A DNA stretch of 64,000 nucleotides, from the NCBI GenBank assembly GCA_004551485.1, contig SBLD01000008.1:31892-95891 (forward strand), given 5' to 3'. The position numbers and the translations under genes are program-made. Under the pieces are notes generated by a model that was given only the letters and a program-made list of their open reading frames with translations, searched no databases and was not told where the DNA came from. Positions 1-10,359 of the stretch are shown here, one piece after another. This stretch comes from Billgrantia azerbaijanica. Its GTDB lineage: Bacteria; Pseudomonadota; Gammaproteobacteria; Pseudomonadales; Halomonadaceae. Each line of letters starts with the position of its first letter. The first letter of the stretch is position 1.

Positions 1-32
1 CCCAGGGTGGTGTAGAGCGTCAGGCGGGGCAT
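1..32 (-). CDS. Glutaredoxin-like (DUF836) protein, N-terminal fragment
   Basis: Only the first 10-11 codons are inside the window, reading MPRLTLYTTLG from an ATG at 30-32. A strong GGGAGG ribosome binding site lies 5 bases upstream. The LTLYTTLG start resembles small thioredoxin-fold proteins of the DUF836/glutaredoxin family, whose next residues are normally a CHLC redox motif. Such genes often follow rlmKL in gammaproteobacteria. The fragment is too short to prove the family. Its start lies inside a duplicated copy of the end of rlmKL. Confidence 0.4.
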   Translation of the reverse strand, partial: MPRLTLYTTL

Positions 33-188
33 TCGGCCTCCCGGTGGCGAATCAGGAATACGTGGTGGATATCGGGGCGCCGGTTGCAAGATAGAGAGCG
101 GGTCGAAGGTCTCATTCCGCCTCCCTATGGCGAATCAGGAATACGTGGTGGATATCGGGGCGCCGATTGAAATCCGGGTCGAAGGTCT
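30..188. repeat. Imperfect tandem duplication of the rlmKL 3' end
   Basis: Bases 30-87 match 113-170 with only a few differences, and 100-112 match 176-188. The unit is 83 bp in the left copy and 76 bp in the right, with a diverged patch at 88-99. The right copy encodes the real C-terminus of RlmKL (NRRPDIHHVFLIRHREAE). The left copy still encodes a nearly identical peptide but lies past the stop codon. The stop of rlmKL lies in an ATGA that looks like the original overlapping start of the next gene, so the duplication appears to have pushed that gene about 83 bp away. Confidence 0.75.
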
Positions 189-2310
189 GCGCCGAGACGT
201 CCTTGACGGCGTAGCGTTCCGCCAGGGCGGCATCGAGCCGGAAGCGGCGCTGGTTGTTGGAGAACACCAGGGTACCGCCGGGGGCCAGGCGCGCCATGGC
301 CAGGTCGACGAGGCGCGCCTGGTCGCGCTGCACGTCGAGGGTGCCCGCCATCTTCTTGGAGTTGGAGAAGGTGGGCGGGTCGAGGAAGATCAGATCGAAC
401 TCGGCGCGCGCCGTCTCGAGCCAGCGCAGACAGTCGTCGCGCACCACGCGGTGGCGCGCCGGGTCGAGCTTGTTGAGGGCGAAGTTGTCGCGCGCCCACT
501 CCAGGTAGGTATTGGAAAGATCGACGCTGACGCTATCGCTGGCGCCCCCCGCCGCCTCGGTACCCAGCGCCGCCTGTACCGTGGCCGCAGCGGTGTAGCA
601 GAAGAGGTTGAGAACGCGCTTGCCGGCGGCCATCTCGCCGAGCATCCGGCGCACCGGCCGGTGGTCGAGGAACAGCCCGGTGTCCAGGTAGTCGTGCAGG
701 TTGACCCACAGCCGCGCGCGTCCCTCGTGCACCACGAAGCGCTCGCCGCGGTCGCCCTGCTTGCGGTACTGGGCGCGGCCGCTCTGGCGCTCGCGCCGCT
801 TGACCACGACGTGGGCCGGGTCGACGTCGAGCGCCTCGGGAATCACCGCCAGGGCATCGAACAGGCGCTTCTGCGCCTGGGCCGGGTTCACCGAGCGCGG
901 CGGCGCGTACTCCTGGACGTGGACGTGATCGCCGTAGACATCGATGGCCATGGCGTACTCCGGCATGTCGGCATCGTAGAGGCGGTAGCAGGCCTCGCCG
1001 GAGCGGCGCAGCCACTTGCCAAGCCGCTTGCGGTTCTTCGCCAAGCGGTTGGCGAACATCCGCGCCCCGTCGCCGCGCGGTGCGGCTTTCGCCTCGCCTT
1101 CGGCCGGGGCCTGCCCCTCACCGGCGGCGGGCACGTCCATCAGCAGCAGCTTGGCCTCCAGGGGGCCGTTGTTCAGCGCATACTGGCGATCGGCGCGCAG
1201 GCCGATACGGTGCCCCAGGTCCGGGTTGGCGGTGAATACCGCGAGCCGCCAGCCGGGGAAGGCACGGCACACGCCCGCCCCCAGCTCGGCGTAGAGGCTC
1301 ACCAGCTCGGGCAGCTCGCCGAGCCGCTCGCCATAGGGCGGGTTGGCGATCACCAGGCCCCGTGCCGTCTCCTCGAGCGCCGAGGGGCGTCGCAGCTGAC
1401 CGAGCGAGGCGCCCTGGAAGTCGATCAGCGCCGGGATGCCGGCGCGCATGGCGTTGGCCTTGGCCGCGGCGAGTGCCGGCGGGCTCTGGTCGAAGCCGTA
1501 GAAGCGCGCCCGGCAGCGCTTGCGCCCGATGCGCGCCCGCGCCTCGGCCTCGCGCTTGAGCTCTCGCCACAGCGCCTCGTCGTGCCCCGCCCAGCCGTGG
1601 AAGCCGAAGCGCTCACGGTGCAGGTTGGGCGCCATGTCGGCGGCCATCAGCGCGCCCTCGATCAGCAGCGTGCCGGCGCCGCACAGCGGGTCGACCAGCG
1701 CTTCGCCGGCGCGGGCGCGCGCCGGCCAGCCGGCGCGGATCAGCAGCGCCGCGGCCAGGTTCTCCTTGAGCGGCGCGTGTCCCACGTCACGGCGATAGCC
1801 GCGCCGGTGCAGGCTGTCGCCAGCCAGGTCCACGCCCAGCGTCAGTCGGCCGCGATGCAGGTGCGCGTAGAGGCGCAGGTCGGGGGATCGGAGGTCAACG
1901 CTGGGACGCGGTCGACCGGCCGCCTGGAGCGCCTCGACCACGCCGTCCTTGACGGTCTGGGCACCGAAGCGCGTGTGGCGGATCTGTTCGCTGCGGCCGT
2001 GGAAGTCCACCGCCAGGGTCGCCCCGGGGCGCAGGTGACGCGCCCAGTCGAGACGCGCCACCGCCTCGTGCAGCGCGGCCGGCCGCTCGATGCCCGCCTC
2101 GCGGGCCAGGCAGAGCACGATACGGTTGGCGAGCCGCGACCACAGGCAAGCGCGATAGGCGGCCGCCAGGTCGGCACGGAAATGTACGCCGGCCACGGTG
2201 TGCTTGAGCGGCTCGCCGCCGAGCGCCTGCAGTTCGTCGGCCAGCAGTGCCTCGAGCCCGCGCGGGCAGGTCGCAAAGAAGGCATGGTAGTGAATATCAG
2301 GCTCGCTCAT
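112..2310 (-). CDS. rlmKL: Bifunctional 23S rRNA methyltransferase RlmKL
   Basis: A 732-aa fused enzyme. The N-terminal half (THUMP domain plus RlmL methyltransferase) makes m2G2445, and the C-terminal half (RlmK) makes m7G2069 in 23S rRNA. Both use S-adenosylmethionine. Visible motifs are FFATCPRGLE near the N-terminus, the RlmL catalytic NPPYGERLGE, a second SAM-binding fold starting VLNLFCYTAAAT, and DLIFLDPPTFSNSKKM in RlmK. Length matches the family (E. coli about 700). The frame is open further upstream, but the ATG at 2308-2310 sits behind GGGAG and begins the conserved N-terminus, so it was chosen. It is divergent from rmf, as its neighbours are in Pseudomonas. The 3' end is tandemly duplicated downstream. 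Confidence 0.95.
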   Translation of the reverse strand: MSEPDIHYHAFFATCPRGLEALLADELQALGGEPLKHTVAGVHFRADLAAAYRACLWSRLANRIVLCLAREAGIERPAALHEAVARLDWARHLRPGATLAVDFHGRSEQIRHTRFGAQTVKDGVVEALQAAGRPRPSVDLRSPDLRLYAHLHRGRLTLGVDLAGDSLHRRGYRRDVGHAPLKENLAAALLIRAGWPARARAGEALVDPLCGAGTLLIEGALMAADMAPNLHRERFGFHGWAGHDEALWRELKREAEARARIGRKRCRARFYGFDQSPPALAAAKANAMRAGIPALIDFQGASLGQLRRPSALEETARGLVIANPPYGERLGELPELVSLYAELGAGVCRAFPGWRLAVFTANPDLGHRIGLRADRQYALNNGPLEAKLLLMDVPAAGEGQAPAEGEAKAAPRGDGARMFANRLAKNRKRLGKWLRRSGEACYRLYDADMPEYAMAIDVYGDHVHVQEYAPPRSVNPAQAQKRLFDALAVIPEALDVDPAHVVVKRRERQSGRAQYRKQGDRGERFVVHEGRARLWVNLHDYLDTGLFLDHRPVRRMLGEMAAGKRVLNLFCYTAAATVQAALGTEAAGGASDSVSVDLSNTYLEWARDNFALNKLDPARHRVVRDDCLRWLETARAEFDLIFLDPPTFSNSKKMAGTLDVQRDQARLVDLAMARLAPGGTLVFSNNQRRFRLDAALAERYAVKDVSAQTFDPDFNRRPDIHHVFLIRHREAE

Positions 2311-2350
2311 GACACTCCCGACGGCCGTTCCGGCCGGGTATGCTCCAGTT

Positions 2351-2379
2351 GTTACAATTTGATACCGATTTTGTGACAA
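2351..2379 (-). promoter_or_regulatory. Sigma70-type promoter of rlmKL
   Basis: On the minus strand a -35 TTGTCA (2374-2379) is separated by exactly 17 bases from a -10 TGTAAC (2351-2356). This is about 40 bases ahead of the rlmKL ATG, in an AT-rich island within GC-rich DNA. Confidence 0.5.
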
Positions 2380-2574
2380 AAGATGGGTCGACAATCGGTT
2401 CCTCGATGCGCTATGTGTAGAGTCAGTAGCTACTGTCACAACGCATGCGTTCTGTCAGCGGGCATCCCGGCCTGCTCTCACGCGCTCGGCCGTCGCGTAC
2501 GGCTCCGGGCGCGGGCACAAACGGGTCTCACATACCGTGAGGCCCCAATTGGTACCTTTCAAAGAGGTCATCCG

Positions 2575-2781
2575 ATGAAAAGACAGAAACGTGATCGGTT
2601 CCAGCGCGCCTATCTGCATGGCTACAAGGCCGGTATCACGGGGCGCTCCCGCGACGACTGTCCCAGTCAGGATGTCAACATGCGCGAATACTGGATGAGC
2701 GGTTGGCGTGAAGGCCGTGGGGATCAATGGTCCGGCATGACCGGCGTCTCCGGCATTCACAAGAACCCCATGGTGATTTGA
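2575..2781 (+). CDS. rmf: Ribosome modulation factor RMF
   Basis: A 68-aa basic protein starting MKRQKRDRFQRAYLHGYKAG, the typical RMF beginning. RMF binds the 30S subunit in stationary phase or stress and pairs 70S ribosomes into inactive 100S dimers. The E. coli protein is 55 aa; this one has a slightly longer C-terminus. The ATG at 2575 follows AAAGAGG. The frame extends 64 codons further upstream, but that part shows no conserved sequence. The 264-bp gap to rlmKL holds both promoters and a perfect 10-bp palindrome AGTAGCTACT at 2425-2434. The gene lies between rlmKL and pyrD as in Pseudomonas, and ends in a strong hairpin terminator shared with the convergent pyrD. Confidence 0.93.
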   Translation: MKRQKRDRFQRAYLHGYKAGITGRSRDDCPSQDVNMREYWMSGWREGRGDQWSGMTGVSGIHKNPMVI

Positions 2782-2846
2782 CCTTTCCCACTCGTTACAC
2801 CCAATCGGTTGTCCCTTGCCGCCGCGGCGTTGGCGGCCATCAGCCA

Positions 2847-2878
2847 AGCCCATGACCCCGGTCATGGGCTTTCTTCTT
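2847..2878 (+). terminator. Rho-independent terminator of rmf
   Basis: An 11-bp perfect stem (AGCCCATGACC / GGTCATGGGCT) is followed by TTCTTCTT. The right arm overlaps the stop codon of the convergent pyrD (2862-2864), so pyrD coding sequence forms part of the hairpin. Confidence 0.8.
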
Positions 2879-3935
2879 GCCGCGAGCGCCGCGCCATGCC
2901 CCGAGCCTCGCCGGGCATTGCCGCGGCGGCCTTCAGCGCCAGGGCGCACTCGCTGACCAGCCGCGGCCCGCCGTAGATGAACCCCGAGTAGAGCTGCACC
3001 AGGTCGGCTCCCGCCTCGCGCTTGGCCACCGCCGCCTCGCCGCTGTCGATGCCCCCCACGCCAATGATCGGCAGCCGGGGCAGGTGGCGGCGCAGTTCCT
3101 GGATCACCGCATTGGAGGCCGCGAACACCGGACGGCCCGAGAGCCCGCCCTGCTCCTCGGCGTGGGGCAGCCCGGCCACCGCCTCGCGGGAGACGGTGGT
3201 GTTGGTGGCGATCACCGCGTCGATGCCGTTGTCCGCGATGCTGTGCGCCACCAGCGCCACCTCCTCGGCACTCATGTCGGGGGCGATCTTCACCGCCAGC
3301 GGCACCCGCCGCCCGTTATCGCGATCGAGCCGGGTGCCGGCCTCGCGCAGGGTACCCAGCAGCGCATCGAGGTGTGCGCCGAACTGCAGGTCGCGCAGCC
3401 CCGGCGTGTTGGGCGAGGAGATGTTCACGGTCACGTAGTGGGCGTGGGGATGCACCTTCTCCAGGCAGGTCAGGTAGTCGTCGACCGCGCGCTCCACCGG
3501 GGTGGTCAGGTTCTTGCCGATGTTGATGCCGATCACTCCACCGTAGCGGCTCGCTTTCACCCGCTCGACCAGGTGGTCGACGCCGGCGTTGTTGAAACCC
3601 ATGCGGTTGATGATGGCGCCTGCCTCGGGGAGCCGGAACAGGCGCGGCCTGGGGTTGCCGGGCTGAGGCTTCGGCGTCACCGTGCCCACCTCGACGAAAC
3701 CGAAGCCCAAGGCCCCCAGGGCGTCCAGGTGGTCGGCATTCTTGTCGAGCCCGGCGGCAAGCCCCACCCGATTGGGGAAACGCAGCCCCATCACCTCCAC
3801 CGGATCGTCGACACGCTCCCCCGCGAGGCGCCCGGCCAGCCCCAGGCGCCCCGCCACGTCGAGCGCGCGCAGCGCCACCCCGTGGGCGGCCTCGGCGTCG
3901 AGGCGGAACAGCAGCGAGCGGGCAAGGGCGTACAT
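2862..3935 (-). CDS. pyrD: Dihydroorotate dehydrogenase (quinone), class 2
   Basis: A 357-aa FMN flavoprotein that oxidises dihydroorotate to orotate in pyrimidine synthesis and passes electrons to membrane quinone. The class 2 signs are an N-terminal amphipathic membrane-anchoring helix ([19 protein letters not shown]), the FMN barrel, and [14 protein letters not shown], which carries the serine base typical of class 2 in place of the class 1 cysteine. Other conserved blocks are [19 protein letters not shown] and [11 protein letters not shown]. Two in-frame ATGs lie close together. The second (3933-3935) is 8 bases after GGAG and matches the family's start, so it was preferred. The gene is convergent with rmf, the Pseudomonas arrangement. 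Confidence 0.95.
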   Translation of the reverse strand: MYALARSLLFRLDAEAAHGVALRALDVAGRLGLAGRLAGERVDDPVEVMGLRFPNRVGLAAGLDKNADHLDALGALGFGFVEVGTVTPKPQPGNPRPRLFRLPEAGAIINRMGFNNAGVDHLVERVKASRYGGVIGINIGKNLTTPVERAVDDYLTCLEKVHPHAHYVTVNISSPNTPGLRDLQFGAHLDALLGTLREAGTRLDRDNGRRVPLAVKIAPDMSAEEVALVAHSIADNGIDAVIATNTTVSREAVAGLPHAEEQGGLSGRPVFAASNAVIQELRRHLPRLPIIGVGGIDSGEAAVAKREAGADLVQLYSGFIYGGPRLVSECALALKAAAAMPGEARGMARRSRQEESP

Positions 3936-4043
3936 GGGCATCTCCAGGAGAAAGGGGTGGTCAAGCGCGGACGCGATTATAGCAGCCCTTGCCGCCCGCA
4001 ACGACGAACCCCGCCGTAGTGGCGGGATTCTGGCAGTTGCTCT

Positions 4044-4111
4044 GTGGGAGGGACGGTTCGATGCTCCGACTTCAGCTCCGGTTCGACGCCTCGACGAAGC
4101 CGGCCTCCCAC
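4044..4111. repeat. REP-like palindromic intergenic element, copy A
   Basis: Between pyrD and the glutamate dehydrogenase gene. The element is bounded by GTGGGAG (4044-4050) and CCTCCCAC (4104-4111). A 30-bp stretch (4071-4100) recurs with one mismatch at 13491-13520, and 4095-4111 recurs with one mismatch at 13429-13445. Nothing else is recognisable in this 217-bp gap. Confidence 0.6.
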
Positions 4112-4152
4112 CCTGGACCGATGCACCAGGCAGGAAAATGCGAGCTGGCGCC

Positions 4153-7100
4153 TCACCCTTCGTCGTTGCTCTCGGCCAGGTCGACCAGTTCGCGCACGGC
4201 CACCGCGAAGAGCGGGAAGCCGCCCTGGGTGCCGCCGCGCACCTCACTGATCAGCCGGCACCAGCGCTCGTACAGATGGTGGTGCTGGCCCAGCCAGTGG
4301 CCGACCCGCTCATCCGGTTCGCGACCCGCCGCCTCGGCCTTGAGCACGCTGACGGTGAGCGCCAGCTGCTGGCGATCGATGTCGTCGCGGAAGGTCTCCC
4401 GCGCCTGGGCCTGCCAGCTGTCGCGCACCTTGAGGTTGGTCACCTGCTGGATCATCCACGGCAGCTCGAGGCGGTGACCGATCTCGTAGAAGATCTCGGC
4501 GACGCGCTGCGGCTTCTCGTCGGTCTGGCGAGCCGCCTGGATGACGCCCAGGGCGCCGTAGAGGCTACCGGCGGCGGCCACCGTGGCCGCCAAGGCCTCC
4601 GGCACCCCAGCCTCGAGCAGCTCATCGCGCTTGGCTTCCCAGCGATCGCGCTCCTCGCCGCGCAGCAGTTCGCCGATGCCCTCCTGGAGCTGGGCCACCC
4701 GCGGCGCGAAGTACTCGATGGCATCCCGCGTCGAAAGCCCCAGCCGCTGGCGCAGGAACCAGCGCGTGGCGCGCCGGATCAGACGCATCAGGTCGAGCAT
4801 CATGGCGTACTGGACCTGGCTCGGCACCCGATTGTCCAGCGCCTCGACCTGCTCCCAGGTGCTGGCCAGCTGGAAGCTGTCCCGCGCCACGATGTAGGCC
4901 CGGGCGATCTCGGCGCGCCCAGCCCCGGTGGAGTCGATCAGCCGCCGCACGAAGACGATGCCCATGTGATCGACGAGGTCGTTGGCCACCTGGGTGGTGA
5001 CGATCTCGCGCCTCAGACGGTGCTGGTACATTTCGTCGCGGAAGCGCTCGACCAGCACCGGCGGGAAGATGCGCTCCAGGTACTGCTGGATGTAGGGGTC
5101 GTCCGGCACGTCGGAGGCCAGCACCTCGCCCTTGAGCACACTCTTGGCATAGGAGATCAGCACCGAGAGCTCCGGCAGCGTCATGCCCTGGTCGTTGTTG
5201 GCACGCTCATGGAGCTCCTCGTCGGAGGGCAAAAACTCCAGCTCGCGGTCGATCTGGCCAGCCGCCTCCAGCTCGCTGATGAAGCGCCGGTAGGGGCCGA
5301 TGCCGTAACGCGAGAGGATCTCGGACAGGTCCAGCGCCTGGGTCTGGCGGTAGTTGTCGCGGATCACCAGCTCGGACACTTCACCGGTCATGTCGGCGAG
5401 CAGCTGGTTGCGCTGCTTCTCCGTCATGTCGCCGCGCTTGACGACCTCGTCGATGAGGATCTTGATGTTGACCTCGTGGTCAGAGCAGTTCACCCCGCCG
5501 GCGTTGTCGATGAAGTCGGTGTTGACGCGAATGCCCTTGACGGCGGCCTCCATGCGGCCGCGCTGGGTCAGGCCGAGGTTGCCGCCCTCGCCGACGACGC
5601 GGCAGTTGAGCTCACCACCGTTGATGCGCAGGGCATCGTTGGCCTTGTCGCCCACCTCGGTGTCGCTCTCCTCGCTGCCCTTGACGTAGGTGCCGATGCC
5701 GCCGTTCCAGACCAGGTCGACCGGTGCCTTGAGCATGGCGCGGATCAGCTCGTTGGGCGAGAGCCTGTCCTCCTTGATGCCGAATACCGCCTTCATCGGC
5801 TTGGAGATGGGGATCGACTTGGCGCTGCGCTTGAACACCCCGCCCCCGGGGGAGATCAGGGTGGCGTCGTACTCCTCCCAGGTGGAGCGCGGCATGGCGA
5901 AGAGGCGCTGACGCTCGGCGAAGGAGGCCGCCGCATCCGGCTCGGGATCGACGAAGATGTGCAGGTGGTTGAAGGCCCCCACCAGGCGGATCTTGTCGGA
6001 GAGCAGCATGCCATTGCCGAACACGTCGCCACCCATGTCGCCAATGCCGAGCACCGTGAACTCGTCGCGCTGGGTATCCAGGCCAAGGCCGCGGAAGTGG
6101 CGCTTGACCGACTCCCAGGCGCCCTTGGCGGTGATGCCCATCTTCTTGTGGTCGTAACCGTTGGCCCCGCCGGAGGCGAAGGCGTCGCCCAGCCAGTGGC
6201 CGTACTCGGCGGAGATCTCGTTGGCGATGTCGGAGAAGGTCGCCGTGCCCTTGTCGGCCGCCACCACCAGGTAGGGGTCGTCGTCGTCGTGGCGCACCAC
6301 GCCGCGCGGCGGCACCACCTCGCCGCCCACCAGGTTGTCGGTGACATCGAGCAGGGCGCGGATGAAGGTCTTGTAGCAGGCAATGCCCTCCTGCTGGAGG
6401 GCGTCGCGGTCGCCGCCCTCGGGCAGGCGCTTGCAGACGAAGCCGCCCTTGGCCCCCACCGGCACGATCACCGCGTTCTTGACCTGTTGTGCCTTGACCA
6501 GCCCCAGCACCTCGGTGCGGAAGTCCTCGTGACGGTCGGACCAGCGCAGCCCGCCGCGCGCCACCTTGCCACCGCGCAGGTGCACGCCCTCCATGCGCGG
6601 CGAGCAGACGAAGATCTCGTAGGCCGGACGGGGGCGCGGCATGCCGGTGACGCGGCTGGGGTCGAGCTTGAGGGCGATGTAGTCCTTGACGGCCCCCTCG
6701 GGCGTCGCCTGGTAGTAGTTGGTGCGCAGCGTTGCCAGCATCAGCTCCATGTAGCGGCGCAGCAGCTGGTCGTCGTTGAGGCTCGCCACGCTGTCGAGGA
6801 GACGGGTGATGCGCTCGCTGCAGGCCTCGATGGCCTCCGCATCGCCGCGCTGCTGGGGATGGAAGCGCAGCGCGAAGAGGCGCACCAGTTCATCGGTGAT
6901 CTCGGGATAGTTGGCCAGGGTGTTGGCGATGTAGTCCTGCGACATCCCGAAGCGGATCTGCTTCAGGTAGCGTGCGTAGGCGCGCAGCATCGCCACCTCG
7001 CGCCAGTCGAGGTTGGCCACGATCACCAGGCGGTTGAAGGGATCGTTGTCCGCTTCGCCGGCCCAGATGCGCTGGAACGCCTCGATGAAGGGGTCGCGCA

Positions 7101-8997
7101 TCTCCTGCAGGCTCATCTCGATGCTGGTGTGGTGCTCCAGGGTGAAATCGTGGATCCAGTAGGCAACCTCCGGCGTCTCGATCTGATACGGGCGCTCACC
7201 GATCACCCTCAGGCCCAGGTTCTCCATCATCGGCAGCACGTCGGAGAGCGGAATCGGTCGGTCACGATGAAACAGCTTGAGGTTGACGCCGCTGCCTTCC
7301 TCTTCCACCAGGCGGTAGAGCGACAGCTCCAGGGGCTTGCCATTCTCCAGTTCCCTCAGGTGGTGGACGTCGAATACCGCGGTACGTGCGCCGAAGTCCT
7401 CGCGGTAGCTGGCCGGGAAGGCATCGCGGAAGCGATCCATGAGGTAGTTGGCCTGCTCCTCGCCATAGCCCTCGACCATCGCCTCCTGCAGCTCATCGCG
7501 CCAGCTGCGGGCGAGTCGTGCCAACTTCGCCTCGATCCGCTTGAGATCGTAGTCGACCGGGGTCTTGCGGTTGAAGCGCAGGATGAACTGGATGCGCGCC
7601 AGCACCGACTCCGAGAGGTAGGTGTTGAAGTCGCCGAAGGTGGCGTCGAGCTCCTCGCAGAGCAGGTCCTGGATGCGCAGGCGCAGGTCGGTGGAGAAGA
7701 CGTCGCGCGGCACGAAGGCGAGGCAGGAGTGGAAACGTCCCGAGCGGTCGGTGCGGATGAAGAGGCGCACCCGGCGCCGCTCGCGGATGTCGAGGATGCC
7801 CAGCGCCGTGCGCACCAGCTCCTGGATGTCGATCTGGAAGAGGTCGTCGCGCGGGTAGACCTCGAGGATCTGCAGCAGCTGCTTGCCGTTGTGGCCCTTG
7901 GGGTTGAAGCCGGCGATGTCCATCACCGCGCGGATCTTGCGCCGCAGCAGCGGAATGTTGCGCGGCGACTCGTTGTAGACGGTGGCGGTGAAGAGCCCCA
8001 GGAAGCGGCGCTCGCCGACCACCCGGCCGTGCTCGTCGTAGCGGTCGACGGAGATGTAGTCGGGGTAGGTGGGCCGGTGCACGCGGGCGTGGTGGGCACT
8101 CTTGGCGAACGACAGCAACTGCGGCACCAGCACGAAACGGTTGCCCTCGACGCCGAGCTCGGTGCGGATGCGCTCGCGATAGCGCGGCTGGTTGAGGCGA
8201 AAGACGCCGAGTTCACTGCCGGCGACCTTCTCCAGGCGGTCCCCCTCGGCATCGGACTCGATGATGTACTCGTCGTAGCCGAGGAAGGTGAAATTGTCGT
8301 GAACCAGCCACTCGAGAAAGGCGATCGCTTCGGCATGGTCCTCGGGGGCGACCGGCTCGGGACGTCCCCCCTTGAGCTCCTCCACCGCCGCATGCACCCG
8401 CTCGCACATGGCCGGGTAGTCGCCCACCGCGGTACGCACGTCCTGGAGCACCTCGAGCAGCCCACTCTCCATCTCCGCCAAGAAGCCCGGGTCGGAGTGA
8501 CGGTCGATCTCGATGACGATCAGCGACTCGCGCGCTTCGGGGGCGTTCTTGTCACGCGGCGAGGTGACCCGCTTGAGGTCGTGCTTGGCGGTGCGCTCGA
8601 CGGCGAGCACCGAGTTGTGAATGGCATGCACGGTGAGGCCGCGGCGGTTGAGCTCGATGCGTACCGAGTCGACCAGGAAGGACATGTCCTCGTGCAGCAC
8701 CGCCACGAAGGTATGGGTGGACTGCCAGCCATGCTCCTCGAAGTCGGGGTTGAAGACCCGTACCTTGGGCTTGGCCGGATCGTGGTGCTGGATGAAGTGC
8801 CAGACCGAAAGCGTGGCGCCGTAGAGGTCATCGAGACGTCGGTCGACGAGGTCCTCCAGGGGCACCGTGGCATAGAAATAGCGCGCGAAGGCATCCACTG
8901 CCTTGGCCCGCTTCTTGTCCAGGCCACCCTCCAGCCGCTCGCGCAGCTGGTTGAGAATGTCCTGTCTGTCCTCCGCTTCGATCGTCTCGTATTGCAT
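4153..8997 (-). CDS. gdhB: NAD-dependent glutamate dehydrogenase, 180-kDa type
   Basis: A 1614-aa enzyme of the large NAD-GDH family, about the length of the Pseudomonas enzyme. It oxidatively deaminates glutamate to 2-oxoglutarate and ammonia in catabolism of glutamate and arginine. The first about 700 residues form the regulatory/ACT-like region. The catalytic part shows [19 protein letters not shown] followed by [10 protein letters not shown] with the active-site lysine, then the dinucleotide-binding region ([15 protein letters not shown]) and a long helical C-terminus. The ATG at 8995-8997 follows GAGGTGAGGG. It appears to be a single-gene unit; no obvious promoter was found in the 195-bp gap upstream. 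A 1786-codon open frame on the other strand is a composition artefact. Confidence 0.95.
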   Translation of the reverse strand: MQYETIEAEDRQDILNQLRERLEGGLDKKRAKAVDAFARYFYATVPLEDLVDRRLDDLYGATLSVWHFIQHHDPAKPKVRVFNPDFEEHGWQSTHTFVAVLHEDMSFLVDSVRIELNRRGLTVHAIHNSVLAVERTAKHDLKRVTSPRDKNAPEARESLIVIEIDRHSDPGFLAEMESGLLEVLQDVRTAVGDYPAMCERVHAAVEELKGGRPEPVAPEDHAEAIAFLEWLVHDNFTFLGYDEYIIESDAEGDRLEKVAGSELGVFRLNQPRYRERIRTELGVEGNRFVLVPQLLSFAKSAHHARVHRPTYPDYISVDRYDEHGRVVGERRFLGLFTATVYNESPRNIPLLRRKIRAVMDIAGFNPKGHNGKQLLQILEVYPRDDLFQIDIQELVRTALGILDIRERRRVRLFIRTDRSGRFHSCLAFVPRDVFSTDLRLRIQDLLCEELDATFGDFNTYLSESVLARIQFILRFNRKTPVDYDLKRIEAKLARLARSWRDELQEAMVEGYGEEQANYLMDRFRDAFPASYREDFGARTAVFDVHHLRELENGKPLELSLYRLVEEEGSGVNLKLFHRDRPIPLSDVLPMMENLGLRVIGERPYQIETPEVAYWIHDFTLEHHTSIEMSLQEMRDPFIEAFQRIWAGEADNDPFNRLVIVANLDWREVAMLRAYARYLKQIRFGMSQDYIANTLANYPEITDELVRLFALRFHPQQRGDAEAIEACSERITRLLDSVASLNDDQLLRRYMELMLATLRTNYYQATPEGAVKDYIALKLDPSRVTGMPRPRPAYEIFVCSPRMEGVHLRGGKVARGGLRWSDRHEDFRTEVLGLVKAQQVKNAVIVPVGAKGGFVCKRLPEGGDRDALQQEGIACYKTFIRALLDVTDNLVGGEVVPPRGVVRHDDDDPYLVVAADKGTATFSDIANEISAEYGHWLGDAFASGGANGYDHKKMGITAKGAWESVKRHFRGLGLDTQRDEFTVLGIGDMGGDVFGNGMLLSDKIRLVGAFNHLHIFVDPEPDAAASFAERQRLFAMPRSTWEEYDATLISPGGGVFKRSAKSIPISKPMKAVFGIKEDRLSPNELIRAMLKAPVDLVWNGGIGTYVKGSEESDTEVGDKANDALRINGGELNCRVVGEGGNLGLTQRGRMEAAVKGIRVNTDFIDNAGGVNCSDHEVNIKILIDEVVKRGDMTEKQRNQLLADMTGEVSELVIRDNYRQTQALDLSEILSRYGIGPYRRFISELEAAGQIDRELEFLPSDEELHERANNDQGMTLPELSVLISYAKSVLKGEVLASDVPDDPYIQQYLERIFPPVLVERFRDEMYQHRLRREIVTTQVANDLVDHMGIVFVRRLIDSTGAGRAEIARAYIVARDSFQLASTWEQVEALDNRVPSQVQYAMMLDLMRLIRRATRWFLRQRLGLSTRDAIEYFAPRVAQLQEGIGELLRGEERDRWEAKRDELLEAGVPEALAATVAAAGSLYGALGVIQAARQTDEKPQRVAEIFYEIGHRLELPWMIQQVTNLKVRDSWQAQARETFRDDIDRQQLALTVSVLKAEAAGREPDERVGHWLGQHHHLYERWCRLISEVRGGTQGGFPLFAVAVRELVDLAESNDEG

Positions 8998-9192
8998 CCC
9001 TCACCTCGACTGCCTCGGGCCACCGGCGGTGGCCCTGCATAAGTGTCCGGTGGTCACCCACCCACCGGGACCGAGCTTACTCCAGTCCCCGGATGCAACC
9101 CATCGACTTGCCGGCCTTTCTATGGAACATGTCGCATGCGCATCGGCACCTGGCGATTCACGCCTTGACTTTCGCTGCGAAGGCGCGCCGGC

Positions 9193-10302
9193 TCAGGCCT
9201 CGCGCTTGACGAGCAACACCCCGCACTCGCAGTGGTCGGTCCAGGGAAACTGGTCGAAGAGCGCCAGGCGCACGATGTCATGGCTACGGCACAGGGTCTC
9301 CAGGTTGCGCTCCAGCGTCTCGGGGTTGCATGAAATATAGACGATGCGCGGGTAGGCGCTCAGCTGGCGGCAGCTCGCCTCGTCGAGACCGGCACGCGGC
9401 GGGTCGACCAGCACGGTGGAGAAGTCGTGGTCGTCGAGCGCCATGGCGGCCACGCGCCGCCCCGCCTTCTCGCCGGCCAGGGCCTCGGCGAACTCCTCGG
9501 CGGACATGCGCGCCACGTGCACGTTGTCGATGCCGTTGGCCGCCAGGTTGGCCTGCGCGCTGGCCACCGAGACCCGCGAGATCTCCGTGGCCACGACGCG
9601 CCGGAAGTTGTCGGCGAGCGCCACGGTGAAATTGCCGTTGCCGCAGTAGAGCTCCACCAGGTCACCGTCGTGGCTGTGGCGCGTCACGTCGCGCGCCCAG
9701 GCGAGCATCGACCGGCACACCTCGGCGTTGGGCTGGGTGAAGCTGTTCTCCACCTGCTGGTAGACGAACTCGCGCCCTTCCACCGCGAGTCGCTCCCAGA
9801 CGTGGTCGCGGGAGAGCACCAGGCGCTGCTTGCGGGCGCGACCGATGATGTCGATGCCAAGGCGCTCCTGCAGGCGACGCGCCTCGGCCTCCCAGGCATC
9901 GTCCAGCCGACGGTGGTAGATGAGGGTGACCAGCACCTCGCCGGAGAGGGTGGTGAGAAACTCCACCTGGAAGAGCTTGCGGCGCAGCACGTCGTTGTCG
10001 AGCAGGGCCTCGCGCAGGCGCGGCATCAGCGCGTTGATGCGCCGGCTCGCCACCGGGTAGTCGTCGAGGCGCACCACCCGCTTCTGCGTCGGGTCGTCGG
10101 GGTCGACCTCGAACATCGCATAGAAGAGATCGTCCCCCGCATGCCACACGCGAAACTCGCAGCGCTGCCGGTAGTGGCTCGGCGGCGAGGGAAAGATCTC
10201 GAGCTCGGGCGCCGAGAAGCGCGCGAACCGGCGGCGGATGCGCTCGGCCTTGGCGACGAGCTGGGCGTCATAGCGAGGTGGATCGACAACGGGAATGGAC
10301 AC
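9193..10302 (-). CDS. trmA: tRNA (uracil-5-)-methyltransferase TrmA
   Basis: A 369-aa SAM-dependent enzyme making m5U54 (ribothymidine) in the T loop of tRNA. E. coli TrmA is 366 aa. The SAM-binding motif is VELYCGNGNFTVALA. The nucleophile is Cys325 in YISCNPETL, and Glu359 in HCECGVLL matches the proton-abstracting glutamate of the family. The start codon is GTG (10300-10302), 6 bases after AGGAG; no better ATG exists nearby. It lies 57 bp downstream of murI on the same strand and may be co-transcribed with it. Confidence 0.95.
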   Translation of the reverse strand: MSIPVVDPPRYDAQLVAKAERIRRRFARFSAPELEIFPSPPSHYRQRCEFRVWHAGDDLFYAMFEVDPDDPTQKRVVRLDDYPVASRRINALMPRLREALLDNDVLRRKLFQVEFLTTLSGEVLVTLIYHRRLDDAWEAEARRLQERLGIDIIGRARKQRLVLSRDHVWERLAVEGREFVYQQVENSFTQPNAEVCRSMLAWARDVTRHSHDGDLVELYCGNGNFTVALADNFRRVVATEISRVSVASAQANLAANGIDNVHVARMSAEEFAEALAGEKAGRRVAAMALDDHDFSTVLVDPPRAGLDEASCRQLSAYPRIVYISCNPETLERNLETLCRSHDIVRLALFDQFPWTDHCECGVLLVKREA

Positions 10303-10359
10303 GGCAACTCCTGGCAGGCGCCTGTCATCCTGCGCCTGGGGTGTGGCTGGAAGATGGGA

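Noticed and set aside
3682-9042. A 1786-codon open frame on the plus strand, opposite the glutamate dehydrogenase gene
   Set aside because: Its translation is low-complexity (His/Leu/Val/Gly-rich) with no recognisable domain. Such antisense frames arise because GC-rich codons rarely give stops on the other strand. The same holds for long antisense frames opposite rlmKL, clpA, icd, aceA, and the efflux and flavoprotein genes.
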